Shown piece after piece: positions 35,871-46,930 of a stretch of 64,000 nucleotides of DNA. The stretch lies in NCBI RefSeq assembly GCF_004664715.2, contig NC_051084.1, positions 56,353,334 to 56,417,333 of the forward strand, given 5' to 3'. The translations under genes were made by a program, and so were the position numbers. The stretch is from Peromyscus leucopus (lineage: Eukaryota > Chordata > Mammalia > Rodentia > Cricetidae). The notes under the pieces are model-generated. The model did not search any database and was not told where the DNA came from. It was given only the letters and a program-made list of their open reading frames with translations. The first letter of the stretch is position 1. Each line of letters begins with the position of its first letter.

Positions 35871-38010
35871 AACTTTATCACATTTAAAAACCTCTACATT
35901 AGTTGATTCTCTGTGTGTGTTACAATAAACAAAGAAGTTTTCACACATAGTAAAATGATCTTCCAAGTGCCGAGTGTCTCATTTGGTTTATATCTTGGTC
36001 AATTAGGCATACATTGAATGCAGTGCTAATATCACTCCTGTTTTAGAATAGCAGTGAAACAGGCATGTTCTTGGTGTGTCCTCCTCATCTGTAATATTAT
36101 CTGCCAACAATTTCACATCCATCAACAATTTCCCCACACACTATTTTGATTTTGCAGCTTCATTGGTGTATACTCTGCACTAAAACATTCAAGGTAAAAC
36201 AGAAAGCTAACTGCACAGGGACTCTTAAGCTCATTTGAACACAACTGAATTTATTACCACAATGAGGATAAAAAGCAGTTTGACTTCTCTCAATCCTCAC
36301 TAATTCCCTCTGCTAATTCAGAATGTCCACAGAGAAACCCAGTAGGGTAGAATGCAGAAATGGTGGTTTGGAATATGAGCAACGTTCAGAGAGAGTAGAG
36401 TGTGCCTCAAGTCTGTGTGCAGACTATGGATCACATCTATTCTGGAGTCCTGCTCATATTGTAGAAAACTACATCTAATGATGCCGAGGAAGATGCAGGT
36501 TGTGCAGAGTACAGACTGATTTCCATTCTGTGCATTCTGTTCCTCACGGTAACTGAATGATACCAATTATGGGATATCAGAGAGGGAATTCAGGTGGTAA
36601 AAGGCTCGAAATATATAACACAGACTAGTATAATAAAAACCTGTTATTTCGGAATGGAAAATTTTAAAGAATATGAAATCATGCTAAAACGGAATCCTCT
36701 TAAACTTTGAAAGTGTCTCAAAAGTGATCATAAAATATAGCATTCAAGACAGCAAAAGAACTATTGAATAACAAAATTTGACTGATGACTACCTCAGATA
36801 GTTTTGTATTCAGAGGTCAATACGTTTTGAAGTATATTTTAAAAAATAAAATAATTTCTGGTGAAGTATTTTAAAGAGGTGTGAATCTGACAATAAATTA
36901 CTGATATTCATACTTAGCCTGAAATGGAACTACTAATTCTGTTGTACTTTAAAGAAGAAAATGTTCCATCAGCTTATTAATGTGTAGTCTTTCCTTTACT
37001 CTGTTATTTGAGTGGCTACAACCACAGACTTTTCTTCTCACCACTACCTTGGAGTGTACACTACCTGTATGTACACTTTTCTCTATTCTCAGGAAACATT
37101 TGATCCTTCGGGGACAAATAAATTACCTTCACCTACATACATGGAAGCATCAGTCCCAGATGGAATCAAATCTGCACACATTTCTAATTTAGACCTCTGA
37201 GCCTCAGTCATTGGCTTTGTTTACCTGTGATAAACTTTCTTTTTGTTCCTTCACTGCTCTCCTCTGCTAGAAAATCCAAATACCACCCTCTTTATTGTTG
37301 GAACAGTGTCTGACAGGGACAAAGACTACAAGCCATGGGGTTTATGCTACCGTTATCTTTGAATATACTTTTGGTAAATTATGCATATGGAAGGCCTTAT
37401 ATCCCACCTCTGGTCAGTCTCAGAGGAAACAGGATAATTTTTCAGGTGATTTTTCTTCCTATTTTTGAGTTGCTATTATCCATAGTTCTCTGAAGTAAAT
37501 CAATGCCTCCTCTGACTTTTCATAGTTCTCTGTGTGCCACTTGGATTCTAAAGTTCCTTTAGGGTTGATTCTCCTTGTCCCTTTCACTTTCCTCTTCATC
37601 AGATTTGCACTGCTACCTTCTCAGGAAACACATCACACTCACACTCTTTATGCACAACCTTCATAGCCTTGTATTCTGAAAGTGGGAGCATTCACACATG
37701 TTCCTCCTTAGTGGCTCAGGGTCACCTGTCAAGTGCTATCTCTATACATCAGATTTCTCAGAACAGGTCCCATCAAATCTTCAGACCTAAACACGATATA
37801 AAAACTCTTCAGGTGAACCTCTTCCATTCTTTAGGCAAGTGATCTGTTTCCACATTGTTTAGGAGTGGAACTGAGGCCTCATATTATTTGCACAAAACTA
37901 CTCTCCAGCAACTCAATTCAAGTACTCAAGTGATATTTCAACTTCCAATTTAATATTTTGCCTCTTGTATGCCTTCAAATACCTAATGGCCAGTTTTAGT
38001 TTTGCTTACT
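35871..38010. other. Intergenic DNA, repeat-poor
   Basis: No named repeat. The frames at 36318-36566(-) and 36980-37192(+) are short, without recognised motifs. The pyrimidine-rich part 37200-37720 shows no coding pattern. Confidence 0.45.
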
Positions 38011-38013
38011 TTT

Positions 38014-38398
38014 ATATTGGTATGACAAAACATTCATAAAAGCACACAAGAAGAAAAGTTTATATCAACTCACAGTTCAATGATATACTTTATCACAGAA
38101 GATAAGTCAAGACAGCAGAATATCAAAGTTCACATCACATTCACTATCATGAGGCAGAGAGTGATAGCTGACTTCTTTTGCTGTTGCTGTACAATAGCTA
38201 AATTCCCTCCTCTACACATCCATTTCCTTCAGTGCCACATACATAGTATTTCACAGAACATACCTCAATGAACTTCCTGCATGCTTATCTCTGTCTCAGC
38301 TCTTGTTTTCCCAAGACTCCATTTAAGATAATGTCCTGATAGTGAAACAAGGAAGGACACTCAAACTATACTTTGCAGCTCTATCAAGGATAGTATCA
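38014..38398 (-). mobile_element. Rodent medium-copy repeat, minus copy
   Basis: The stretch reads as the reverse complement of a common rodent interspersed repeat whose 3' end is 'gtgagccaaaataaacc...tttatcacagcaacagaaa'. Here the plus strand starts 'ggtatgacaaaacattcataaaagcacacaag' and 'gtttatatcaactcacag'. The same family in sense orientation is at 38.67-39.0 kb. I do not assign a subfamily. Confidence 0.6.
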
Positions 38399-38408
38399 CA
38401 GACGATAT

Positions 38409-38621
38409 AAGAGCATAATATTGGGCTAGAGAGATGGCTCAGAGGTTAAGAACACTGGCTGTTTTTCCAGAGGTCCTGAGTTCAATTCCCAGCAACCACA
38501 TGGTGGCTCACAATCATCTGTAATGAGATCTGGCTCCCTCTTCTGGCCTGCAGGGACACATGCAGGCAGAACACTGTATACATAATAAATAAATAAATCT
38601 TAAGAAAAAAGAGCATAATAT
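38409..38621 (+). mobile_element. B2 SINE with 13-bp target-site duplication
   Basis: A full B2 from 38423: 'gggctagagagatggctcagaggttaag' (A box), 'ggtcctgagttcaattcccagcaaccacatggtggctcac' (B box), 'ctccctcttctggcc' and AATAAATAAATAAATCTT. The flanks AAGAGCATAATAT at 38409-38421 and 38609-38621 are identical. It is close to consensus and therefore young. Confidence 0.97.
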
Positions 38622-38669
38622 CTTGTTAGGTAAAATGTTACATCACATCACTGATTGATATGGATAATA

Positions 38670-39000
38670 TTTTTGATGGTGAATCTCAATTGTCAACTTG
38701 AGATCTGGAATAGACTAATCGAGGTTGCAAGATGCACTTTCTTCAGTTGGTACTATTTTGGCAGGGATCTTAGACTGTGTAGAAGCAGAAAGTGAGCGGA
38801 GCGCCAGTGTTCACTCTTCTCTGCTGCCTGACTTTGAACACCATGTGTTCCCTCAAGTTCTTGCCTTTCCATGATAGAATGTATCTTCCACCTGTGAGCC
38901 AAAATGAACCTGTTTTCTTTTGGTTATTTTTACTCTTAATTTTTTTATTCATTTATTTCTTTATCATAGCAATAGGAAAAGTAACAAGACTTTCCAGTAA
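38670..39000 (+). mobile_element. Rodent medium-copy repeat, plus copy
   Basis: Blocks are 'ggtgaatctcaattgtcaacttgagatctgg', 'ttggcagggatcttagactgtgtagaagcagaaagtgagcg', 'gcctttccatgatagaatgtatc' and 'gtgagccaaaatgaacctgttttcttttgg', ending 'ctttatcatagcaataggaaaagtaac'. The order is that of a well-known rodent interspersed repeat with an LTR-like polyadenylation end. The frames 38770-38952(-) and 38792-39034(+) are in it. Confidence 0.65.
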
Positions 39001-39107
39001 AAGTAAAAGACAAAAACAAAGGGTGGGCTTGTGATGTCTGTCAGATATTTGGGGAAAGTGGAGTAAATGATAATATGAGGATTAGAGATGGAATGGCTGT
39101 GGCTAGG

Positions 39108-39560
39108 TCAAATTAATAATACGAAGACACTATTGTCAAAGAATTAAAGCAAGAGGGCCTTTAATTTACAAGGAATATAAATTCTTTCACAAATAGGAAA
39201 GAAAATGTTGTTTGTACTCCAGGACAGAATCACAAGAGGAGACAACATCTAGAGGTGGGTGACCTTTACATATGAGGAGGTGGGATTGTGAAACAAGACA
39301 CACTTGAAAGTTTAACTCCTCAGTCTAAAGTTCTCTATAGTAGCAATCACTTTGAAGTTCCTGCTCTGCATTTCCAGGTTCCAGCCTTGGCTGGAGTTCG
39401 GATCCTGAGGCAGGGAAAGAGTGTCGGTGCAAGGAAAAATTCTGACCACCAATTGGATTGCACTCAAGTAGCCTCAAACAGCTCAGGCCATCTTTATTTA
39501 TACTTAAACAGAGTTTTTCTTACCAGCCTTACTTAAACAGCTTTATTATTGGCTTCTATT
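39108..39560 (-). mobile_element. Possible ERV LTR fragment(s), minus strand
   Basis: Read on the minus strand, 'ataaataaagatggcctgagctgtttgagg' (complement near 39467-39500) and 'attaaaggccctcttgctttaattctttgac' (near 39135-39165) look like R/U5 ends of two LTRs or one rearranged LTR, each with a polyadenylation-type hexamer. No TG...CA boundaries or target duplication could be defined. The frame 39288-39536(+) is a shadow. Confidence 0.4.
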
Positions 39561-40255
39561 TCTGACTGTAAGAAACACATCACAATTTAAGGAATACATC
39601 ATGGTCATTAAGAAAGTCCCCATTGTTCTCCTTTATGCTTCCCCAAATACACCTCCCCATGGCCTGCATAACCTTACTGTAGACATAGAGTTGAGCATTT
39701 TTGCAGGCTTAACTAAATATTGAGCCAAACATATCCTGCTCTCAGAGCACTTATATCAGCTGGCAGATACTTGCTCTTTTGTATGGTAAAGATGAATCTA
39801 TCTATGCCACATTTTACATTGTAGTTTTTCCTCTTGGAGCATATCAGATCCTACCAATGATTCTATGCTTGGTGTCCATGGAACTTACTCTCAACAGTTA
39901 GAATACCCCCAAATTGATTACTTTGGATGAATTATGTGCTTGTGGGTGTGATCAGTTAATGGCACCTCTTCATAGTAACTGAAGAACTTGGGATCCACCA
40001 GGAATCCAGGAAACAGAAGAATAGTTTCCACCAGGAAACTGTCTAGGTAGGCAGTAGACTATTCTTATTCTTCTAGAAAAAGATCAGGAGAGATGAATCA
40101 CAAAGTAATTGTGCTATATGAAGAATAAAATATAATGACTGCATTTCAAAAATAACATTTAAAATATTCACAAAAAAACCACTTTCTACAGTTATAGAAA
40201 GTATGTGGTAAAAGAGAATAGTCCTGGAAGTGGGTGCAAGAGGCAGAGTAAGGAT
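39561..40255. other. Intergenic DNA, no recognisable gene
   Basis: No repeat or coding pattern that I can support. Confidence 0.45.
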
Positions 40256-40605
40256 GACAGAGGACATTTCATTTTTTTCTTTATTAAGAAAATTTTTATT
40301 CATTTTACATAACAACCACAGATCCCCCTCTTATCCCTCCTCTCATTCCCCCAAGCCTTACTCCCCCTCCCATTCATGTCCTGTCCCTTCTGCCAAAAAG
40401 GTAAAGCCTCCCATGGGGAGTCAGCAAAGCCTGGTACATTCAGCTGAGGCAGGCCCAAGGCCCTCCCCCTGCACCAAGGCTGTGCAAGGAATCCCATCAT
40501 AGGTAATGGGGCCCAAAAAGCCAGCTCATGAACCAGGGGTAGATCCTGATCCCACAGCCAGGGGCCCCTTAAACAAACCAAAATACACAAGATAGAGGAC
40601 GATTT
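40256..40605 (-). mobile_element. 5'-truncated young L1 tail, antisense, with TSD
   Basis: The T-rich start 'tttttttctttattaagaaaatttttattcattttacataacaaccacagatccccctc' and the blocks 'aaggtaaagcctcccatggggagtcagcaaagcctgg' and 'gctgtgcaaggaatccc' are the reverse-complemented 3' UTR of the same L1 subfamily as at 55.08 kb. The flanks AGAGGAC-ATTTCA (about 40258-40270) and AGAGGACGATTTCA (about 40594-40607) differ by one base and look like the target duplication. The frames 40230-40502(+) and 40300-40608(-) are shadows. Confidence 0.85.
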
Positions 40606-41031
40606 CAAGATGGTGGATGTGTGAGGAATTTTTAATTGAATGAGATATGTAATATAAGTGGTGTTTTTGTTGGTAGTGTTTGATTTCTGTTATAAGCATT
40701 AGTATGTATAAATCTTTCCTGATAATCCTAAGTCTCTAATGCCAGTTACTATCCCATGGCCATGGTGCAATGCTGTAAGGCAGTTTATGCTGGTTGTTCA
40801 AGAGTCAGCTCTAGCACTTATAAAAGAGATGAAGTATTATCTCTGTTCTGGTCCAATCTAAGGTAAAGATCAATGAAGAATAAAACCAACAGGACAAAGA
40901 ATCAAAAGGAGGAATGGGAAAGCATGGTCAACAAAAGAAAGAAAGAAAGCCCATGTTGGGATTTTCTGGCAGCATTGGGAAGGAAGTGAGATCTATAAAG
41001 GTCATATTGACCCCCATCCAATAGCCACCCT

Positions 41032-41033
<2 letters not shown>

Positions 41034-41104
<71 letters not shown>
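41034..41104. repeat. (TC)n microsatellite
   Basis: About 34 uninterrupted CT dinucleotides directly before a minus-strand SINE. The frame 40928-41218(-) is its translation. Confidence 0.98.
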
Positions 41105-41111
<7 letters not shown>

Positions 41112-41112
41112 A

Positions 41113-41338
41113 AAAGTAAGATTTCATTTATTTTTATTTTATGTGTGTGAGTGTATTGCAGTATGTATGTACATGCACCACATTCTTGCTTGGAAGTCAA
41201 GAAGCCAGAAGAGGGCATCAGACCCCAGTGAGCTGGAGTTTCTATTAGCTATCAAATGGATGCTAGGAACTGAACCCAGGTCTTCTGCAAGAGCAGCAAG
41301 TGCTTTTATTATTCATCAAACCATATCTCCAGACCTGA
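41113..41338 (-). mobile_element. B2/B3-type SINE, minus strand
   Basis: The plus strand carries 'taagatttcatttatttttattttatgtgtgtgagtg', 'ccagaagagggcatcagaccc', 'gatgctaggaactgaacccaggtcttctgcaagagc' and 'aaaccatatctccagacc', the full reverse-complemented order of a B2/B3 SINE. The frame 41143-41427 is a shadow. Confidence 0.9.
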
Positions 41339-44300
41339 ATCTTTTATTCTTATTGGTTTATTTCCTACTAAGTTCTTTAAGACAAAATAGAAAATCTAAG
41401 TCATTTCAAGTAAAACCTCTCATTTAATTCTGACAGAAAACACAAAACATCAACAACAAAATTCTTTACCTAGAAAGGCTATTAAAGGATCCTCTGCACT
41501 TTCATCAAGGTCTGCTGCTATTTTTCTTCAGGAGATGACCCTTCCCTTCAATTACTTTTTAAAGCCCACTTAGGATAAGATCTCCAAAGCCTTGTGGAAT
41601 ATATAGTGATTCCCACTCTCCTTAATGACAAACGAAACCTTCCACAGCTATGCATGTGGCTCTTTCCACATGTCACTCAGGTTTGCTGTAGGCAACCCCT
41701 CTTCCTTCTCACTTTCAGTCTATTAGAGATTGTATACTTTGGACTATAAGACAACATTTTTATTTCCTTGTGTTTCTTTCTGCTAGCCTATGGTTGTTTT
41801 ATTAGTTCTCAGATGATTTATGTATTTTCAGTGTTCAGGTGCCTAGAAGGTAAGATGAATAGAGGTACTTTTATAGTAATATTTGAAAAATAGTTCAAGG
41901 CTTGAAAAAGCAAAGCTTATTAGGTATCAAAATTAAAATGAATGTTTTCTTTGCCAAGCTATTTTTATGAGACAGTACAAGAGTCATGAAGAGAAGGTTT
42001 CTGATAAATGTTTCTTTTTATGTTGTGCTCTATCCATAGAACATCAATGTCAAATATGAATACTGAGTCACTTACCACAAGACAGTTGTGTATGTTTTCA
42101 GAACTTTGTTCTGAAAGACACAACACCAAAGTACATGAATCCTGGGGCATCTAGAACTCTTAAGTATTGAAGACAAATGTTAGTCAAAACAAAGGCAAGA
42201 CTTCCCATGACATTTCTTCATGGAGATATAGTGTATTTCTATCATTCTTTCATATAGAAACTTATTTTAATATCATCATGTGTGCATTTCAATAAATACC
42301 TATGTGTTTTGGGTGCCCTTATTAATTTTAAAGGTATCTGATAATATAAAGGGACCTCTTAATGTCTATAGTTTTAAAAGAAGGAACTCCCAGTATGATT
42401 TATATAATAAGGAAAAACAAATACCACCTAGCTTTCTGAAGACATATTTCTGAATACATTACAAATGTTCAAATGTTACTAATATTGCAACTCTTATCAG
42501 TTCTGTCCCTGGAATATTAGTCTCCCATTAATCTTAAATATCCACCAAGAACTATATGATTTTGATGATGTCCATAAAGATTATTTGTGTGTCATAAATG
42601 GCTTATTTGGCTTATATATATTTATCCTGCCATAAAACAAAAAATTAAAAATAGTCTGAGGGTAAAATACTCTTATTTGAAACAGGGTAACAATATTATA
42701 CTCTCTTGGCTAAGATGCTAATAGAGTCTGACAAGAGGAATGCCAAGTATTACTGAGTAGCAGAGAAGTGTTCTGGAAAAGACTGAGGTCAAATATGAGA
42801 AGCGATGCACCTTATTACTCTCCGTAATAGATATGCTTCTAATGATGGTTCATAACCTGTGTGAAGGTGATTACAATAACCATTCAGGCAATCAGCTCAA
42901 GTTCCTATGAGGTATGCAGGAGCAGTGAGGAGAGGAGGAAAAGGTCAGGGTCATGTTTGGACCCTGATGATGCAGAAACACATGCACTGAAAGGACCTAA
43001 GTATAAACCAGACTCACAGAAAAAGTGAAAGAACCCCAAAATGGCAGATCTTTGAAGAGGATATAGAGGACACGCTAGAGCAACAGTTTATTGAGAATGA
43101 TGAGAGAAGAGAAAGAACATCATGAGATGAGCTGAAAATGACAATAACCTAGATCCGGGATCACTAACCACTTCAGACGTCATCTTAGAAAAATGCAGAT
43201 ATCACCAAACAAAAGGCCATACAAGGCAGGAACAAACTATTGTTTTGTTTTTAATATTGGGGAGACTTGCTATGGATGTTCTTGTGATGAAAAAAATCAA
43301 TAATGACACAAAGGCTAAAGCTATTGGAATGAGATATTTGAGCTTTGGGAAGGACCGGCTTTAGTCTCACATGCAAAGTTTTGCTGGATATGAGAGAGGT
43401 AGTCCCACCCCTTTTCCAAGTGAAGAGAGAAGTTCAAAGGAGAATGAACAAATGGCTTTTTATTTTTAAAGATCAGAAAGACCTGCAGGGTTAATCATCT
43501 TAATGATCTAAGAAATAAATTGTCCTGGCCATCAAAAAACACATGCTAAGGAAATGAGGTTCAATGGAACTTCAAATGTCTCAAGTGCTGGTTGTGTCCA
43601 TGAAGGCAGACTGCAGCTGTGGGAGTTTTCTGAGAATATTTAGGCAATATTGAGAGTGGATGTAATGGGAGAGCAGGAGTTTTCATGGCTTCTCTGAGCT
43701 CAGTGGGCGATTCAGTAAAGAAAGGATAATATCTTGAGGTTATATTAGCTCAGAGAAGCATCAATAGAAGAGAATGAGGCAACAGTGTATAGGACACTAG
43801 GGAGAATGGGTTTTATGTTTCATAGCTGGGTAACAATGTAATTTATCATCCAAAGTGGGGCACATTTGAGAGCAAAAGAAGGCTTAGACTAAATACAAGA
43901 TGTGGGAAATCAGAATAAATTGTTCTGTCAATAGGCAACTCATGATAAATGACCAGTTTGTTCACAATGATGAAAACAAATTTTTTAAAGACCATACCAA
44001 TCGGGTGAAAATGTCTAGGAAATGGTCTAAATCTATGTGGAGTTGGAAAAAAGTTGGAGTAAGAGACTAAAAATCCTGGAAGTACAGAGAGGGCTACAGC
44101 AGGGTAGATTTTGCAAGCTTAATAGATACTGTGACTGTGGTTAATGAAACAATTTACCATTGCTGGAATGCTGGAGAGGAAGAATTTATTGAGGTTTAGA
44201 AAGTTGCAGTGGTCTAAGGTTAAAGCCCAGTCGTTTCTTTTCCTGCTCATTTAAAATTGTCAAGGAAGATAGTGGCATCAGCAGTGGAGACTTTGCAATC

Positions 44301-44585
44301 CAGAGGCCATAGTACTGCTCCAACATGGCAGTAGAAAGAAGATGAGAGGGTCAGTCAGCAGCAAGGATGAGGTCTGGGTGATGGGACGCTCAGTGAAGAT
44401 AGTTTTATAAGAGGGCACCAGAGGTCTGTTAATGGCTATTAAGAAAATGAATACATTTGGCTGCCACGGCTTCATGTCATTAAGTGAATCATCCTTGATC
44501 CTATGTTCGCTCTACAACTTTGATTATAATTTTCCTTTCAATGCTCCCAGGGAAAGAATTAACTTTGTACTAATAACATAATCAG
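41339..44585. other. Long repeat-poor intergenic block
   Basis: Over 3 kb without a repeat I can name. No frame above 65 codons. The purine-rich part 42720-44470 has balanced composition and could be an old exon-derived or UTR-derived sequence, but no coding frame is continuous. Confidence 0.4.
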
Positions 44586-44589
44586 TTTT

Positions 44590-46597
44590 TACATATCTGT
44601 TGTAATCTTTATTTTAAATTATTTAACTAGACTTCTCATTATAATCCCAAATTTTAAATTTCTGATTGTAATTACATTTCTCCCTCCCCTATCCTTCCAC
44701 CAAACTCCCCATATACCCTTCTTTGTCCTCTTTCAAATTCATGGGCTCTCTTTTCCTTAGTTATTGTGTGCCTATATATACATTCACATATATTCCTAAA
44801 TATTGCCTGCTCGGTCTGCATACTATTACTTATATGTATGTCTGTTTTCGGGGCTGATCATTTGGTATTGGATTACTAACTATTTGGTAGGCTTTTTCCC
44901 AGGGAAGAATATTTTTAGCACTCTTGGCATTCCTTAGTTTCCTATAATTCTTTGTGTATGGTAGAGGCCTCTTAGTCTTTTTCCTGTCCACATTGGTATG
45001 TCTATTGGTGTCACCCTGGTTCAACACATGTTGCTGAGACTTTATGAGTGTAGTGTCTGACATTACTTGAAGTCACAATATCACAGGATACTTCCTGATC
45101 TTCTGGCTTTTTCAAACTTCCTTCCCCCTCATTTGGCAATATTTCCTGAGCCTTGGTTGTGGTTGTCATATTGGAGGTATATACATTGGGACTGGGCTAC
45201 ACAGTTCTCAATGTTGATTAGATGAGGTTTTCTATAGTGGTCTTTATCTGTTGTAATGAAAATTTTCCTTGATGAAGGATGATACTACACTTATCTGTGA
45301 GTATAAAGAAAAAATATTTATGTTATTGTTTCAGATTACACTGGATTACTAAAGAAGTAATTACAAACCCTCCCCTAATAACCATAACTTCGCTATCATA
45401 GGTTAGTTATGTAGTTTTCCTTTATCAGTTATGGTTTCCCTCTTGTTGAGTAGGTAGGTCATAGTCCAGTTAGGGTGCTATTCATCACCACCAAAGTATA
45501 TGTGCCAATACTGGACCCTTAGGATTATCATGCCATGCTGGTCCTCAGTGTGGTTCATAGGTATTATAGTTGGACTGTTGTTTGCCTTCCTCCTTTGGAG
45601 CTTGCCTGGTGCCTCTGGCACCATGAAAGATAATCCTCAGGGAAGAGGCATTCAACTTAGTTTCAGCTTGTGAATCTCTGGGCCCTGTTTCTGAAGTGCG
45701 AAGTGTCTTCAGCAACAGGGACTTATCCATCTCTGGAGGCCACCAAGAGAAATAGCAATAGGCTATATGTTTGGGAACTCTGGCAAGACTGGCTAACAAC
45801 CTAAAGAGGGATTTTCATGTCTGGTATTGGAGTTTTTGTTAGATAGTCTTTGGCTCATGGAGGGAGAATTGTCAGGGCAGATAAAAATGTTCATTAAAAC
45901 AATGCATATTTATAAGAAATGGTGTGTATTATGCTATTTTAAAAGCAAGTTGTTAATGGTATATTTCTTTATGCTTTTCAGACATCCTTATTGCTATTTT
46001 ACCTACCTTCCTCCTTCTGCATTTATTCCATCCCCACTCTGTAAAGAGTCTCCCTTTTCCATTTTCCTGATCAGATCACTTATGCTCTACTATTCCCCTC
46101 TGTATGCTCCCCACCCACCCCCATCCTGACAATGCTCCTATTCTACTTTCCTGGTTTCTGAAATTACCACAAACTTACACCTGAAGATTTGGAGCTATCT
46201 AAGTGTCTTCAAAGAGAGCGAACATATGACATTTGTCTTTCTGGATCTGGCTTACCACAATGAATATGACCTTTTCTAGTCTACACATTTACCCACAGTG
46301 TTCATGAGTTCAATTTTTCTTTACGTACTAATAGTATTTGATACTATGATAATAGTATTTTGGATATGTAGCACATTTTCATTACCCATTTATTGCTTAA
46401 GGATTCCTAGGTTGTTTCCATTTCCTATTTATTGTAACTAAAGCATCAATGAATACGGCTAAGAAAGTATCTTTGGTGTATGATGTCAAGTCCTTTGGAA
46501 ATATACCAAGGAGTAATATAATTGGGTCATAATCAGTGTGGAGAATTCTCAAAAAGCTAAAAATAAATCTACCATATGCCCTAGCTATATCACTTAA
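44590..46597 (-). mobile_element. Old L1: 3' UTR and ORF2 end, antisense
   Basis: The plus strand starts T-rich and continues 'tctccctcccctatccttccacc', 'cctgctcggtctgcatactattacttatatgtatgtctg', 'ggggctgatcatttggtattgg' and 'ttccttagtttcctataattctttgtg' (reverse-complemented Lx 3' UTR). The minus-strand frame 46397-46639 reads IILLLGIFPKDLTSYTKDTFLAVFIDALVTINRKWKQP, the ORF2 C-terminal region. It is interrupted at its upstream end by the LTR at 46598. The frames 44830-45063(-) and 45545-45799(-) are UTR artefacts. Confidence 0.8.
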
Positions 46598-46930
46598 TGT
46601 GGTAGTTTGAAAGAAAATGTCCCCCAAAGGGAATGGCACTATTAGTAGGTATGATCTTGTTAGAGGAAGTGTGTCACTGCAGAGGCAAGCTTTGAGGTCT
46701 CATTGATGCTCAAGATACTGCCCAGTATCTCAGACTACTTCCTGTTGCCTGCCTGTGCAAGATAAAGAACTCTCAGCTACCTCTCCAGCACCATGTCTTC
46801 CTGCATGCCGCCATGTCCCACCATGATAATGGACCTCTGAAATGTAAGCCATCGCAATTAAATGTTTTCCTTATAAGGGTTGACTTGGTCATGGTGTCTC
46901 TTCACAGTCATGGAAGCCCTAACTAACACA
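46598..46930 (+). mobile_element. Solo MaLR-type LTR
   Basis: 333 bp starting TGTGGTAGTTTGAAAG and ending AACTAACACA. Internal blocks 'gatcttgttagaggaagtgtgtcactgc', 'gaactctcagctacctctccagcaccatgtcttcctgcatgccgccatg' and 'ataatggacctctgaaatgtaagcc' precede an ATTAAA signal near 46856 and 'ttataagggttgacttggtcatggtgtctcttcacag'. This is the established order of rodent ORR1/MT-like ERVL-MaLR LTRs. A clear target duplication was not found. Confidence 0.8.

Noticed and set aside
36318..36566. 82-codon minus-strand frame as a receptor pseudogene
   Set aside because: No transmembrane pattern or signature of the olfactory or vomeronasal receptor families is visible.
38423..38608. tRNA gene suggested by A- and B-box sequences
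   Set aside because: The boxes belong to a B2 SINE with poly-adenylation tail and target duplication; no cloverleaf with anticodon arm is present. The same holds for the other B2/B3 SINEs.
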